DNA of 64,000 nt from Phyllobacterium myrsinacearum (GTDB lineage Bacteria; Pseudomonadota; Alphaproteobacteria; Rhizobiales; Rhizobiaceae), in contig NZ_JACGXN010000001.1 in NCBI RefSeq assembly GCF_014138285.1, forward strand, positions 1,849,314-1,913,313, written 5' to 3'. The notes beneath the pieces are model-generated. The model worked only from the letters and a program-made list of their open reading frames with translations, was not told the origin of the DNA and did no database searches. Every line of letters starts with the position of its first letter. Within the stretch, counting starts at the first letter, position 1. Of the stretch, positions 24,533-33,703 are shown piece by piece. Both the position numbers and the translations under genes were made by a program.

Positions 24533-24960
24533 CCATCCGTCTGCGTGCACATCATCTGCTGTGCATGCTGACTTACGTCGGTAAAGGCTACACGCCGGCC
24601 TTTACCGACAATTACGACAAAATCATCGCGCGGCTTGCCGCAGGTGAAGATATTCTGATCCAGGAGGGGCCGGACGATGTCTGCCAGCCCCTGCTGGGCG
24701 AGAAAGACCCGCACTGCTTCTGGGACAGTGTGGTGGAGCGCGACGCCAAGGCCGCGCAGGCTGTTGGTTTGCTGCTTGGCAAAACCATTGCATCCGGTGA
24801 TGTACTGACCCTCGACAGCGCGATCATCGCGCGTTTCCGCACAGCATTCCGGCAGGGAAGCACCCGCACAGCCTGTACAGGGTGCGAATGGTTCGACCTC
24901 TGTTCGGCCGTATCCAAAGCCGGCTATGCCGATACACGGCTGCAACTTCCCCCTTTGTGA
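24529..24960 (+). CDS. DUF1284 family protein
   Basis: 143 residues, starting TTG overlapping the bioY stop. The N-terminal IRLRAHHLLCMLTYVGKGYTPAF (split as RLRAHHLLCMLTYVG) is the DUF1284 signature, with a possible metal site; cysteines also occur in DDVCQPLL and RTACTGCEWFDLC, so iron-sulfur or zinc binding is plausible. Function unknown. Translational coupling to bioY suggests a link with biotin uptake or an enzyme that uses it. Confidence 0.85.
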   Translation: MTIRLRAHHLLCMLTYVGKGYTPAFTDNYDKIIARLAAGEDILIQEGPDDVCQPLLGEKDPHCFWDSVVERDAKAAQAVGLLLGKTIASGDVLTLDSAIIARFRTAFRQGSTRTACTGCEWFDLCSAVSKAGYADTRLQLPPL

Positions 24961-25103
24961 TTGCGCAGGTGCTGGACGAGGCGCCGGTTTTTACCTATAA
25001 GGGCGCCATTCCAGACGCATGTTTCCGGCTGAACAACCTGCAGACTTGGTTCGCAGGCTTCCGAGGGAAACGGCAGAACCATATCTAAGCACGCAGGGGT
25101 GCC

Positions 25104-25853
25104 ATGGCAGGCCATTCACAGTTTAAAAACATCATGCACCGCAAAGGGCGTCAGGACGCCGTTCGGTCGAAGATTTTCTCCAAGCTCGGTCGCGAAATTA
25201 CAGTGGCCGCCAAGCAGGGTTTGCCGGATCCGGCGATGAACCCGCGCCTGCGCCTGGCGGTACAGAATGCGCGCGCACAGTCCATGCCGAAAGACAACAT
25301 CGAGCGCGCCATCAAGAAAGCTGCGGGCGGTGATGCCGACAACTATGAAGAAGTGCGCTATGAAGGCTACGGCCCGGGCGGTGTTGCCGTCATCGTTGAA
25401 GCGCTGACCGATAACCGCAACCGCACCGCATCAAATGTGCGCGCCGCGTTTACCAAGTCCGGCGGTGCGCTGGGCGAAACCGGCTCGGTTGGGTTCATGT
25501 TCAGCCGTGTCGGCGAAATCACCTACAAGCCGGAAGCCGGCAGTGCCGACAAGATCATGGACGCCGCAATTGAAGCGGGTGCGGAAGACGCGCAGACCGA
25601 CGATGACGGCCACACCATCCTGTGCGCTTTCGAGGACATCGGCGATGTATCCAAGGCGCTGGAAAGCGCTCTGGGTGAAGCGGAGTCCATCAAGGCCATC
25701 TGGAAGCCGCAGACCACGGCCCCGGTCGATGAGGAAAAGGCTCAGTCGGTACTGCGTCTGATCGCGACACTCGACGATGACGATGATGTGCAGAACGTCT
25801 ATGCGAACTTTGAAGTCAGCGACGAAGTTCTGGCCAAGCTCAGCGCCGCCTGA
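25104..25853 (+). CDS. YebC/PmpR-family transcriptional regulator
   Basis: 249 residues with the family start [22 protein letters not shown] (split: [14 protein letters not shown]), the central [19 protein letters not shown] and [14 protein letters not shown]. The three-domain fold is complete. Members bind DNA and, in recent work, affect ribosome pausing. In many proteobacteria yebC sits next to ruvC; here ruvCAB lies about 20 kb away on the same strand. A strong bidirectional terminator follows. Confidence 0.94.
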   Translation: MAGHSQFKNIMHRKGRQDAVRSKIFSKLGREITVAAKQGLPDPAMNPRLRLAVQNARAQSMPKDNIERAIKKAAGGDADNYEEVRYEGYGPGGVAVIVEALTDNRNRTASNVRAAFTKSGGALGETGSVGFMFSRVGEITYKPEAGSADKIMDAAIEAGAEDAQTDDDGHTILCAFEDIGDVSKALESALGEAESIKAIWKPQTTAPVDEEKAQSVLRLIATLDDDDDVQNVYANFEVSDEVLAKLSAA

Positions 25854-25873
25854 TCAATCTTATTCTGAAAAAG

Positions 25874-25908
25874 AAAAGCCCGCAGGTTTCAGACCTGCGG
25901 GCTTTTTT
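25874..25908. terminator. Bidirectional terminator after yebC
   Basis: AAAAGCCCGCAGGT-TTCAG-ACCTGCGGGCTTTTTT. The stem is at least 12 bp, with T runs readable on both strands, so it can also end the converging permease transcript. Confidence 0.93.
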
Positions 25909-25936
25909 ATTGAGATGGTTGCAAATGCATGGTTCG

Positions 25937-25957
25937 TGGTGAGCCTGTCGAACCACG
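25937..25957. repeat. Solitary arm of the palindromic repeat
   Basis: TGGTGAGCCTGTCGAACCAC plus G, identical to the core of the arm at 3659-3679. A flanking GGTTCG (25931) can pair with the internal CGAACC, making a short hairpin. Probably a truncated copy. Confidence 0.7.
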
Positions 25958-25978
25958 GACGCTTTAGTGCAGGCTATC

Positions 25979-27403
25979 CTAGTTCACCGGGCCATCACCG
26001 CCGAGTGCTTCCATGTCCGGTTCTGACGGTGCGACGCCAGTGGCGCGGTTGACCAGGATGGTGACGACCCAGAGCACAACCCCGACTGCAATGAGCACGC
26101 CGGCGATCTTGTACTGGACCGGATCACGCCCGGTCCATGGACCCGCAAAGAAGGCGCAGGAGATTGCCCCCAGCACCGGCAGGATCGTCGGCGTGCGGAA
26201 GTGATCGTGCTCCACCGTCTCGCGCCGCAGGATGAGCACGGCAATATTGACCACCGTAAAGACGAACAGCAGCAGCAGCGCCGTGGTGCCGCCCAGAGCC
26301 GGGACTTCGCCCACGAACGTGATGAGGGCGAAGGCCAGCAGCGTGGTGAAGCCAATGGCGATATAGGGCGTGCGGCGTCCGGCATGGACCTTGCCAAGCA
26401 GCGGCGGCAACACGTGTTCGCGGCTCATGCCATAGACGAGGCGGCTGGCCATGAGCATGTTGATCAGGGCGCTGTTGGCCACGGCGAACATGGTGATGAA
26501 GCCGAATATCCATAGCGGGAAGTTGGGTGCTCCAGCCTGGACGACCTTCAGCAGTGGTGTTTCACCAATGCCGAGTTCCTCCGGCGAAACCAGCGTGATC
26601 GCCGAGATGGAAACAAGGACATAGATCGCGCCGGTGATGAAAAGCCCGATCAGAAGCACTTTCGGGAAGATCTTCGACGGGTCCTTACACTCTTCGGCCA
26701 TGTTGACCGAGTCTTCAAAGCCCACCATGGCAAAAAAGGCGAGCGTGGTTGCTGCCATGACGGACCAGAAGATGCTGGAGTCCGGCGACGTGGCGAACTG
26801 AGTGATGCGCGATACATCGCCCTGTCCGCCGACAATGGCCCAAAGTCCGATGAAGATGATGATCAGAAGCCCGGTCAGTTCAACAACGGTCAGCACCACA
26901 TTGGCCTTGACGCTCTCGCCGACGCCGCGAAAGTTTACGATCGCAACAATTGCCATGAAGGCCAGTGCAACGAGCGTGATGCCGATACCGGTTTCAAGAT
27001 TGAGCTGGAATGCCCCGGAAAGGTTCGCCGCGAAGGCACGCGATGCGGTCGAGGCGGATGTAATGCCGGAACACATCACCGTGAAGGCGACAATGAATGT
27101 AATGAAATGGATGCCGAAAGCTTTGTGTGTATAGAGGGCCGCCCCCGCAGCCTTCGGATACTTTGTCACCAGCTCAAGATAGCTCATGGCCGTGACAACA
27201 GCGACGATGAAGGCCACCAGAAAGGGCAGCCACACAACGCCGCCCACCTGTTTTGCCACCTGCCCGGTAAGGGCATAGATGCCGGTGCCAAGAATATCAC
27301 CCACAATGAAGAGAAGAAGAAGCCAAGGGCCCATCACCCTGTGAAGACTTGGCTCTATCGGCGCTGTTGCAGCACTGTTGCTACCTGTGGTCACGTCGGT
27401 CAT
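25979..27403 (-). CDS. APC-family amino acid permease
   Basis: 474 residues, about 12 transmembrane helices. The first helix has FIVGDILGTGIYALTG (the GxG substrate-binding break of APC transporters) and helix 6 has FFAMVGFEDSVNMAEECKDP, the typical FxGFE sequence. The N-terminus up to residue 25 is polar. It stands alone, divergent from the lysozyme-inhibitor-like gene, so its amino-acid substrate cannot be predicted. The start ATG 27403 is followed by TDVTTGSN; no better alternative nearby. Confidence 0.9.
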   Translation of the reverse strand: MTDVTTGSNSAATAPIEPSLHRVMGPWLLLLFIVGDILGTGIYALTGQVAKQVGGVVWLPFLVAFIVAVVTAMSYLELVTKYPKAAGAALYTHKAFGIHFITFIVAFTVMCSGITSASTASRAFAANLSGAFQLNLETGIGITLVALAFMAIVAIVNFRGVGESVKANVVLTVVELTGLLIIIFIGLWAIVGGQGDVSRITQFATSPDSSIFWSVMAATTLAFFAMVGFEDSVNMAEECKDPSKIFPKVLLIGLFITGAIYVLVSISAITLVSPEELGIGETPLLKVVQAGAPNFPLWIFGFITMFAVANSALINMLMASRLVYGMSREHVLPPLLGKVHAGRRTPYIAIGFTTLLAFALITFVGEVPALGGTTALLLLFVFTVVNIAVLILRRETVEHDHFRTPTILPVLGAISCAFFAGPWTGRDPVQYKIAGVLIAVGVVLWVVTILVNRATGVAPSEPDMEALGGDGPVN

Positions 27404-27617
27404 TTGGGTGTCCCCTCCCTTGCACGCAGATAAGCTTTTGAAAAGCTATGGGCGTTGTGCATCCTTGTCAAACCAGCAGCCTTTTACTTTGTCCTGTCCT
27501 TGGCAACGGATGCGGGCAGGGTTTTGTTGCAACAGCGCGGCAAAATTTGCGGGGGGCCTTCGATTTCGGAGGCTTTTCGCGTTATGAATCGAGCCTGCAA
27601 CCGCGTGAGGACGCATC

Positions 27618-27995
27618 ATGAAAAAACTGTTTGTCTCTTTGGCTTTCACCTGCGCACTTCTTCCCGCATTGCCTGCCATGGCGGCGGAACAGGCGGCTGA
27701 AGACCGGATTGAACAATCGACCTATCAGTGCGAGCGCGGTGTGATCGTTGACGCGACCTACATTAACACCAAAGGCGGTTCGTCCTTTGCCGTGATCAAT
27801 GTGGAGAACAAACTGGTCCCGATGCGGGCGTCGCAGAGCGGCTCCGGTGCCCTGTATATCGCTATTGATCAGGCAGACAGCTATCGCTGGCACACGAAGG
27901 GTGATGCAGCTGTTCTGTCCTATCTCGACGCAACGCCGGGGGCGCAGGAAAAGACACTGCTGTCCGAATGCAAGGCGAGTGACGCAGAGGAGTAG
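27618..27995 (+). CDS. C-type lysozyme inhibitor-like protein (MliC/PliC family)
   Basis: 125 residues: a signal peptide (MKKLFVSLAFTCALLPALPAMA) with an AMA-A signal-peptidase I site and no lipobox cysteine, so periplasmic (PliC-like) and not a lipoprotein. The mature domain has the MliC pattern: YQCERGVIVDATYIN, a SQSGSGALYIAID block and WHTKGDAAVLSY, with cysteines at each end for a disulfide. It would protect peptidoglycan from host or environmental lysozyme. The stop lies 1 nt from the converging acetyltransferase stop. Confidence 0.8.
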   Translation: MKKLFVSLAFTCALLPALPAMAAEQAAEDRIEQSTYQCERGVIVDATYINTKGGSSFAVINVENKLVPMRASQSGSGALYIAIDQADSYRWHTKGDAAVLSYLDATPGAQEKTLLSECKASDAEE

Positions 27996-27996
27996 G

Positions 27997-28467
27997 TCAG
28001 GCGAAGCGGGGAATGGGTTTGCTCATATGCACGGCGATTCCGCCCTTGAACGGCTCTTCCTTGTCAATGGTGTAACCCAGCTTGAGATAAAGCTGGACGT
28101 TCTCGGCAAACATCTTGTTGGTGTAGAGCCGCAATTTGCGGAAACCGAGGGAACCCGCGAGGGCCTCCGCATGGGTCAGAAGCAGCCTGCCATAGCCGCG
28201 GCCTTGAAACGCCGGGGAAACGGCAACGTTCTCGATCAACAGGCAACCGGGCTCCGCAATCATCTCGATGAGTCCGGCCAGTTCGCCGCCGGCATAGAGG
28301 AGATCGACAAGATGATGCGCGACGGCATGTTCATAGTCGGCCCCCATTGGTTTGGGTTCGCGCCCGATCACGGGTATCCACCTGGCATAGGATGAACGGA
28401 CAAGGTCGCGGACGGCGGTTGCATCATCAGGGGTTGCCCGTACCAGTCTTTCGTGTCCGTGCTGCAT
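27997..28467 (-). CDS. GNAT-family N-acetyltransferase
   Basis: 156 residues. The N-terminal LVRATPDDATAVRDLVRSSY is a typical GNAT opening; the acetyl-CoA loop is VSPAFQGRGYGRLLL (about residues 90-104), followed by LRLYTNKMFAENVQLYLKLGY. I chose ATG 28467 behind GGGAGGAT; the longer frame to 28524 lacks a site. Divergent from the methyltransferase gene. Substrate unknown. Confidence 0.85.
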   Translation of the reverse strand: MQHGHERLVRATPDDATAVRDLVRSSYARWIPVIGREPKPMGADYEHAVAHHLVDLLYAGGELAGLIEMIAEPGCLLIENVAVSPAFQGRGYGRLLLTHAEALAGSLGFRKLRLYTNKMFAENVQLYLKLGYTIDKEEPFKGGIAVHMSKPIPRFA

Positions 28468-28549
28468 CTTATCCTCCCTGCCGAATGGTGCGGGCAAGAA
28501 ACATGGTTTGAGATTCCTTTGCAAGTGTCAGGGACAAGACAGGAACCGC

Positions 28550-29287
28550 ATGCTGGATGATATTTATACCAACGGGGATCTTCCCGCTCTCTACGACGTC
28601 CTGAACCCGGCAAGGGAGGACACCGCGTTCTATATCCGTGTTGCGGGACGGCCGAAGCGCATACTGGATATCGGCTGCGGCACCGGCCTGCTCGCCTGCA
28701 TGCTGGCGGAACATGGTCACACGGTCACGGGCGTTGAACCCGCGCGGGCAATGCTTGATATCGCCCGGAACAGGCAAGGCAGCGAGGCAGTCACATGGAT
28801 CGAAGGGGATGCGCGGGCACTGGATCTGAGCCTGACGTTTGACCTGATCGTCATGACGGGCCATGTCTTTCAGGTTTTTCTCACGGATGATGATATCCGT
28901 GCCGTGTTGAAAACGGCCTACGCCCATCTTGCAAAAGGAGGATGCCTGATATTCGAAAGCCGCAATCCGGCGGTGAAGGCATGGGAAAGCTGGGTGCCGG
29001 AGAAGACAGCGCAGACAGTGTCAATCGCCGGTGTGGGCGACGTTGGCGTCCAACACCGCCTGATCGCGGTGAGAGGTGACCTGGTTGTTTTTGAGACCGA
29101 TCATTATTTTCACAGGACGCGTGAAACTTTGGTCAATCGCAGTGTGCTGCGGTTTTTGCCGCAGGCCGAAATCGAGACACAACTGCGTGATGCAGGATTG
29201 ACCCGAACGACGTGGTACGGCGACTGGTCTGAAGGCCCGGTCAACGCCGAAAGTTCTGAACTGATCGTTGTTGCGGAACGGGATTGA
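28550..29287 (+). CDS. Class I SAM-dependent methyltransferase
   Basis: 245 residues. Motif I ILDIGCGTGLLACMLAEHG (about residues 39-57) and VTGVEPARAMLDIA define the SAM site, with a WIEGDARALDL motif II and DLIVMTGHVFQ motif III. The C-terminal half carries a beta-rich extension with DHYFHRTRET. ATG 28550 has AGGA just upstream. The substrate is not evident; a small molecule seems more likely than RNA or protein. Confidence 0.85.
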   Translation: MLDDIYTNGDLPALYDVLNPAREDTAFYIRVAGRPKRILDIGCGTGLLACMLAEHGHTVTGVEPARAMLDIARNRQGSEAVTWIEGDARALDLSLTFDLIVMTGHVFQVFLTDDDIRAVLKTAYAHLAKGGCLIFESRNPAVKAWESWVPEKTAQTVSIAGVGDVGVQHRLIAVRGDLVVFETDHYFHRTRETLVNRSVLRFLPQAEIETQLRDAGLTRTTWYGDWSEGPVNAESSELIVVAERD

Positions 29288-29304
29288 TAGCTCCGCCACA
29301 AAGC

Positions 29305-29334
29305 AAAACGGCCCCGAATGAACGGAGCCGTTTT
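29305..29334. terminator. Bidirectional terminator
   Basis: AAAACGGC..CCG and CGG..GCCGTTTT form a hairpin between the converging methyltransferase and rpmE genes; A and T runs at both ends allow use on either strand. Confidence 0.85.
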
Positions 29335-29356
29335 GAAATCCGGTATGCCGAAGGGA

Positions 29357-29578
29357 TTAAATACCCAGATTGGCGAAGCGGCTCTTGAACTTGGAAACGC
29401 GGCCGCCACGGTCTGTGAGCTGCTGCGAGCCACCGGTCCATGCAGGATGCGTGGTTGGATCGATATCGAGGTTCATCGTATCGCCTTCCTTGCCCCATGT
29501 GGAACGGGTCGTGTATTCGGTACCATCGGTCATAACAACCTTGATGGTGTGGTAGTCTGGATGAATATTGGCTCTCAT
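29357..29578 (-). CDS. rpmE: 50S ribosomal protein L31
   Basis: 73 residues beginning [19 protein letters not shown] and ending with the conserved [11 protein letters not shown]. No CxxC zinc-binding cysteines are present, so it is a zinc-independent (C-minus) form, as is usual in this group of alphaproteobacteria. The ATG at 29578 gives family length; the frame upstream of it is not conserved sequence. It is divergent from the ABC exporter gene. Confidence 0.95.
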   Translation of the reverse strand: MRANIHPDYHTIKVVMTDGTEYTTRSTWGKEGDTMNLDIDPTTHPAWTGGSQQLTDRGGRVSKFKSRFANLGI

Positions 29579-29783
29579 CTGTCTTATCCTGAACTTAAGG
29601 GGCACAAAACTGGAGCCACACAGGGTGTGGAGGGCCGGTTCGGAGCCGATTGGTAGAGATGAAGCCAAACGTCACATGGACGTGGGCTTCCAAAACTGTT
29701 GGCGAGCCTATACATCAGCCTTAAAACAATAACAAGGCCATCCGGCCGCAAAGTCGCGATGCGATACAGGAAGACTTGAAAAT

Positions 29784-31589
29784 ATGGCCGACATGGCTTT
29801 CGCAGAAGCAGAAAAGAAGCGGCGTTCGCTGAAGCCGCTGCAGCGTATCTTCCCCTATATGTCCCGCTACAGGGGCATGGTGATAGGCGCCCTGATCTCG
29901 CTCAGCATTGCGGCGGTGACAACACTCATCCTTCCGCTCGCCGTCCGCCGGATGATCGATCACGGTTTTTCCGGCTCGAACGGTGCCTTTATCGACAATT
30001 ATTTCGGTATGCTGATTGTTCTGGCTGCTGCGTTGGCTGTTGCATCTGCTGGCCGCTATTACTTCGTCATCACGCTCGGCGAGCGGATTGTCTCGGATCT
30101 GCGCCGGGACGTCTTCGCCCATCTGACAAAATTGTCGCCTGCTTTCTTCGACAGCACCCAATCGGGAGAAATCGTTTCACGCCTGACGGCCGATACGACA
30201 CAGATCAAATCGGCTGTCGGCGCTACGGCCTCCATTGCCCTGCGCAATCTTATTCTGGCTTTCGGCGCGATTGTCATGATGGTCATCACCAGCGCCAAAC
30301 TGTCCGGGCTGGTGATTGCCGCCATCCCGCTCATCATCATTCCGCTGGTCGCCTTTGGCCGGTCGGTGCGCCGCCGCTCGCGAACCGCACAGGACACGCT
30401 GGCCAATGCCACGGCCTATGCCAGTGAATCCATCATCTCCGTCCGTACCCTGCAGGCTTTCACCAACGAGGCATTGGCGACGGGGCGATTCGGGTCCGCT
30501 GTCGAGGATGCATTCACTGCTGCCCGTTCCTCGGTCAAGGCACGAGCCGTGCTGACGGCGTTTGCGATTTTCATGATCTTTTCCAGCGTTGTGGCTGTGC
30601 TCTGGTTCGGCTCGCGCGATGTGCTTGCAGGCACCATTTCACCGGGAACGCTCGGTCAGTTCCTGCTCTATGCGGTGTTCGCTGCGGGTGCCCTCGGGGC
30701 GCTTTCGGAGGTCTGGGGTGAACTGTCGCAGGCGTCGGGCGCAGCGGAACGGCTGATGGAGATCATGGCCGAAAAGCCGGCAATTGCCGCACCACTCAAA
30801 CCCGTTGCTCTCCCGGAGCCCCCGATCGGCTCGGTCACATTCACAGATGTGCAATTCAACTATCCGACACGGCCCGATGCACGGGCATTGCACGGTCTTG
30901 ATTTCAATATCAAACCGGGAGAAACCGTTGCGATTGTCGGCCCGTCCGGCGCGGGTAAAAGCACGGTGTTTTCGCTGCTGTTGCGCTACTATGATCCGGT
31001 ATCCGGCAGCATCCGGGTGGATGGTGTCGACCTGCGCGAAGCCGATCCCGCAGCGGTGCGGGCGCGCATTGCCATCGTCCCGCAGGATACGACCATTTTT
31101 GCCGCTACGGCACGGGAGAATATCGGGTTCGGCCGGCCAGGTGCCAGCACCGCCGATATCGAGGCGGCGGCCAAGGCAGCTCTTGCCCATGATTTCATAG
31201 AGGCGCTGGACCATGGCTATGAAACCCATGTGGGCGAACGCGGCGTGATGCTTTCCGGCGGCCAGCGCCAGCGTATCGCCATTGCACGGGCCATTCTGCG
31301 CGATGCGCCGATCCTGCTGCTTGATGAAGCCACATCGGCACTCGATGCGGAAAGCGAAATTCTGGTGCAGAAGGGGCTCGAACACCTGATGCAGGGCCGC
31401 ACGACGCTGGTCATCGCGCACCGGCTGGCAACAGTTCTCAAGGCCGACCGCATCCTTGTCATGAATGACGGCCGAATTGTCGAGGAAGGCACGCATCAGA
31501 GCCTCGTCAAAAAGAACGGGATCTATGCGAACCTCGCCAAACTGCAGTTCGAGGCGGGTGCGGACGCGTTCAAAGGCGCGGCCGAGTAA
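29784..31589 (+). CDS. ABC transporter, fused permease-ATPase (exporter type)
   Basis: 601 residues: a six-helix membrane domain (about 25-315) and an ATPase domain with Walker [10 protein letters not shown], signature [14 protein letters not shown] and Walker [16 protein letters not shown]. This half-transporter works as a homodimer. It resembles the MsbA/lipid-A and multidrug exporter group, including a [18 protein letters not shown] first helix. The gene is monocistronic by spacing and ends 3 nt from the converging dehydrogenase. Substrate unknown, a lipid or drug is likely. Confidence 0.92.
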   Translation: MADMAFAEAEKKRRSLKPLQRIFPYMSRYRGMVIGALISLSIAAVTTLILPLAVRRMIDHGFSGSNGAFIDNYFGMLIVLAAALAVASAGRYYFVITLGERIVSDLRRDVFAHLTKLSPAFFDSTQSGEIVSRLTADTTQIKSAVGATASIALRNLILAFGAIVMMVITSAKLSGLVIAAIPLIIIPLVAFGRSVRRRSRTAQDTLANATAYASESIISVRTLQAFTNEALATGRFGSAVEDAFTAARSSVKARAVLTAFAIFMIFSSVVAVLWFGSRDVLAGTISPGTLGQFLLYAVFAAGALGALSEVWGELSQASGAAERLMEIMAEKPAIAAPLKPVALPEPPIGSVTFTDVQFNYPTRPDARALHGLDFNIKPGETVAIVGPSGAGKSTVFSLLLRYYDPVSGSIRVDGVDLREADPAAVRARIAIVPQDTTIFAATARENIGFGRPGASTADIEAAAKAALAHDFIEALDHGYETHVGERGVMLSGGQRQRIAIARAILRDAPILLLDEATSALDAESEILVQKGLEHLMQGRTTLVIAHRLATVLKADRILVMNDGRIVEEGTHQSLVKKNGIYANLAKLQFEAGADAFKGAAE

Positions 31590-31592
31590 ATT

Positions 31593-33251
31593 TTATCCTT
31601 TACCTGCTGCTGCCCGCCCGGCGGACCTGCCGGAAAAAATGCAGCCTCCGAGAAACGTGCCTTCCAGCGCGTTGTAACCCTGATAGCCGCCGCCGCCGAA
31701 GCCGGCGGCTTCGCCTGCTGCATAAAGGCCGGGCACAGGCACGCCCGCTGTGTCCAGCACCTGTGACTTCAGATTGGTGTGCAGGCCGCCGAGTGTCTTG
31801 CGGGTCAGAATATTGAGCCGTACGGCAATCAGCGGGCCGGCCTTCGGATCGAGAATCCGGTGCGGCTTGGCAATGCGGGTCAAGCGATCGCCGATATAAT
31901 TCTGTGCACCGCGCATAGCGGTGATCTGTGCGTCCTTGGAATATTTGTTGTTGATCTCCCGGTCGCGCGCCTCGATCTGGTATTTGAGATGGTCGTGGTC
32001 GATCAGGTTGTCTCCGGTCAGCGCATTCATGCCCTTGACCAGTTCCTGCAGATTGTCGCGGACGACAAAATCCTCGCCATGCTGCTTGAAGGCTTCTACA
32101 GGAGGCGGAGCGCCCTTGCCGAGGCGGTTTTTCAGCAGAAGCTTCCAGTCCTTGCCGGTCATGTCGGGATTCTGTTCGGAACCGGACAGGGCAAACTCCT
32201 TCTCGATGATCTTCTGGGTCAGGACGAACCAGGAATATTCATATCCGGTCGACAGGATGTGCTTGAGTGTCCCCAGCGTATCAAAGCCCGGAAGATAGGG
32301 CGCCGGGAAGCGGTTGCCTTTCGCGTCAAACCACAGGGAAGACGGCCCGGGCAGAATGCGGATGCCGTGGTTCGGCCAGATCGGGTTCCAGTTCTTCAGC
32401 CCTTCCGTATAATGCCACATGCGATCCGCATTGATGACGGCACCGCCAGCCTTGACCGTGATATCGATCATGCGGCCGTCTACATGATGCGGAACACCGA
32501 TGACGACATTTTCGGGCGGATTGCCGAGCCTGTCGCGCGGCCAGTTGCGTTTGACCAGTTCAGGATTGCCGCCGATGCCGCCCGATGTGACAATGACGTT
32601 TGCCGCCGAAAGCTCAAAACTGCCCGCCACATCACGGCCGGATTGCTGGCCACGGTCCACCTTGGAGGCCTCCAGTATATCGCCGCTGACGCCGGTGACT
32701 GCGCCATTGGTTGTGGTCAATGCGTTGACGCGGTGGCGGCATTTGAGCGTGATCAGGCCCTTGGCAATGGCCTCACGCACCAGCCGTTCGAAGGGCGCAA
32801 CAACACCGGGGCCAGTGCCCCAGGTCAAATGAAAGCGTGGAACCGAGTTGCCATGACCGCTCGCCAGCGCGCCGCCACGCTCGGCCCAGCCGACAACCGG
32901 GAACCAGCGCATGCCGAGAGAGTGGAGCCAGCTGCGCTTTTCACCGGCGGCAAACTGCAGATAGGCGTCAGCCCATTGTTTCGGCCAATGGTCTTCGGCA
33001 CGGTCGAATTGCGCCGATCCAAGCCAGTCCTGTCGGGCGAGTTCGAATGTGTCCTTGATGCCGAGCCTGCGTTGTTCCGGACTGTTGATGAAGAAGAGGC
33101 CGCCGAGCGACCAGAAGGCCTGTCCGCCGACGGAATTCTCGCCTTCCTGCTCAAGGAGAATGACTTTCTTGCCTGCCTGTGCCAGCTCATTTGCGGCCAC
33201 AAGCCCTGACAGTCCGGCCCCAACGATGATTGCATCGGCATCCATTGCCAT
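31593..33251 (-). CDS. FAD-binding dehydrogenase (ketosteroid-dehydrogenase-like)
   Basis: 552 residues. The N-terminal Rossmann motif is ADAIIVGAGLSGLVAANELAQAG (split as DAIIVGAGLSGLVA), followed by the VILLEQEGENSVGGQAFWSLGG FAD-contact region. The C-terminus has GLYAAGEAAGFGGGGYQGYNALEG. It is close to the long flavin-dependent dehydrogenases related to fumarate reductase and 3-ketosteroid dehydrogenase. ATG 33251 follows GGAGGGG; upstream codons in frame are not needed. No steroid genes are nearby, so the substrate is open. Confidence 0.9.
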   Translation of the reverse strand: MAMDADAIIVGAGLSGLVAANELAQAGKKVILLEQEGENSVGGQAFWSLGGLFFINSPEQRRLGIKDTFELARQDWLGSAQFDRAEDHWPKQWADAYLQFAAGEKRSWLHSLGMRWFPVVGWAERGGALASGHGNSVPRFHLTWGTGPGVVAPFERLVREAIAKGLITLKCRHRVNALTTTNGAVTGVSGDILEASKVDRGQQSGRDVAGSFELSAANVIVTSGGIGGNPELVKRNWPRDRLGNPPENVVIGVPHHVDGRMIDITVKAGGAVINADRMWHYTEGLKNWNPIWPNHGIRILPGPSSLWFDAKGNRFPAPYLPGFDTLGTLKHILSTGYEYSWFVLTQKIIEKEFALSGSEQNPDMTGKDWKLLLKNRLGKGAPPPVEAFKQHGEDFVVRDNLQELVKGMNALTGDNLIDHDHLKYQIEARDREINNKYSKDAQITAMRGAQNYIGDRLTRIAKPHRILDPKAGPLIAVRLNILTRKTLGGLHTNLKSQVLDTAGVPVPGLYAAGEAAGFGGGGYQGYNALEGTFLGGCIFSGRSAGRAAAGKG

Positions 33252-33349
33252 TCGCCCCTCCCAATGCTTTGTTCTGCTCATGATTGCGCGGCTAAGGTTG
33301 GCACGCAAGGGTGGAAATAGGGACACCAAGGGGTGAAAAGGGGACAAGG

Positions 33350-33700
33350 ATGATTGCAACAATTCTTATAGGACTGGTTGCCCTGCTGCATGTCTATTTC
33401 ATGTACCTGGAAATGGTGGTGTGGGATAAGCCACTGGGGCTCAAAACTTTCCGGCTGACGCCGGAATTCGCCTCGGCGTCCAAGGCCCTTGCGCTCAATC
33501 AGGGGCTTTACAACGGATTTCTGGTTGCGGGGCTAATCTGGGGGCTCTGGCTTGGCGAGGCTGGCTTTGCCATCAAGGCATTTTTTCTCGGCTGTGTGAT
33601 CGTGGCCGGGATCGTCGGAGGCCTGACCGTCAACCGCCGGATTTTCATCGTGCAGGGCGTGCCGGCGATTCTCGCGCTGGCAGCCCTGATTCTGCTGTAG
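33350..33700 (+). CDS. DUF1304 membrane protein
   Basis: 116 residues, four hydrophobic helices. The family pattern LHVYFMYLEMVVWDKPLG and LALNQGLYNGFLVAGLIWG is intact. The ATG at 33350 follows GGGGACAAGG. It ends 3 nt from the converging OmpA-like gene. Function unknown; members are small inner-membrane proteins found in many bacteria. Confidence 0.87.
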   Translation: MIATILIGLVALLHVYFMYLEMVVWDKPLGLKTFRLTPEFASASKALALNQGLYNGFLVAGLIWGLWLGEAGFAIKAFFLGCVIVAGIVGGLTVNRRIFIVQGVPAILALAALILL

Positions 33701-33703
33701 CGA

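Noticed and set aside
24961-25103. Small gene between DUF1284 and yebC
   Set aside because: The only open frame overlaps the end of the DUF1284 gene out of frame and has no ribosome binding site.
31779-33209. 476-codon plus-strand open frame
   Set aside because: It is antisense to the FAD dehydrogenase gene, which has clear flavin motifs; the frame shows no family signature and is a codon-bias shadow.
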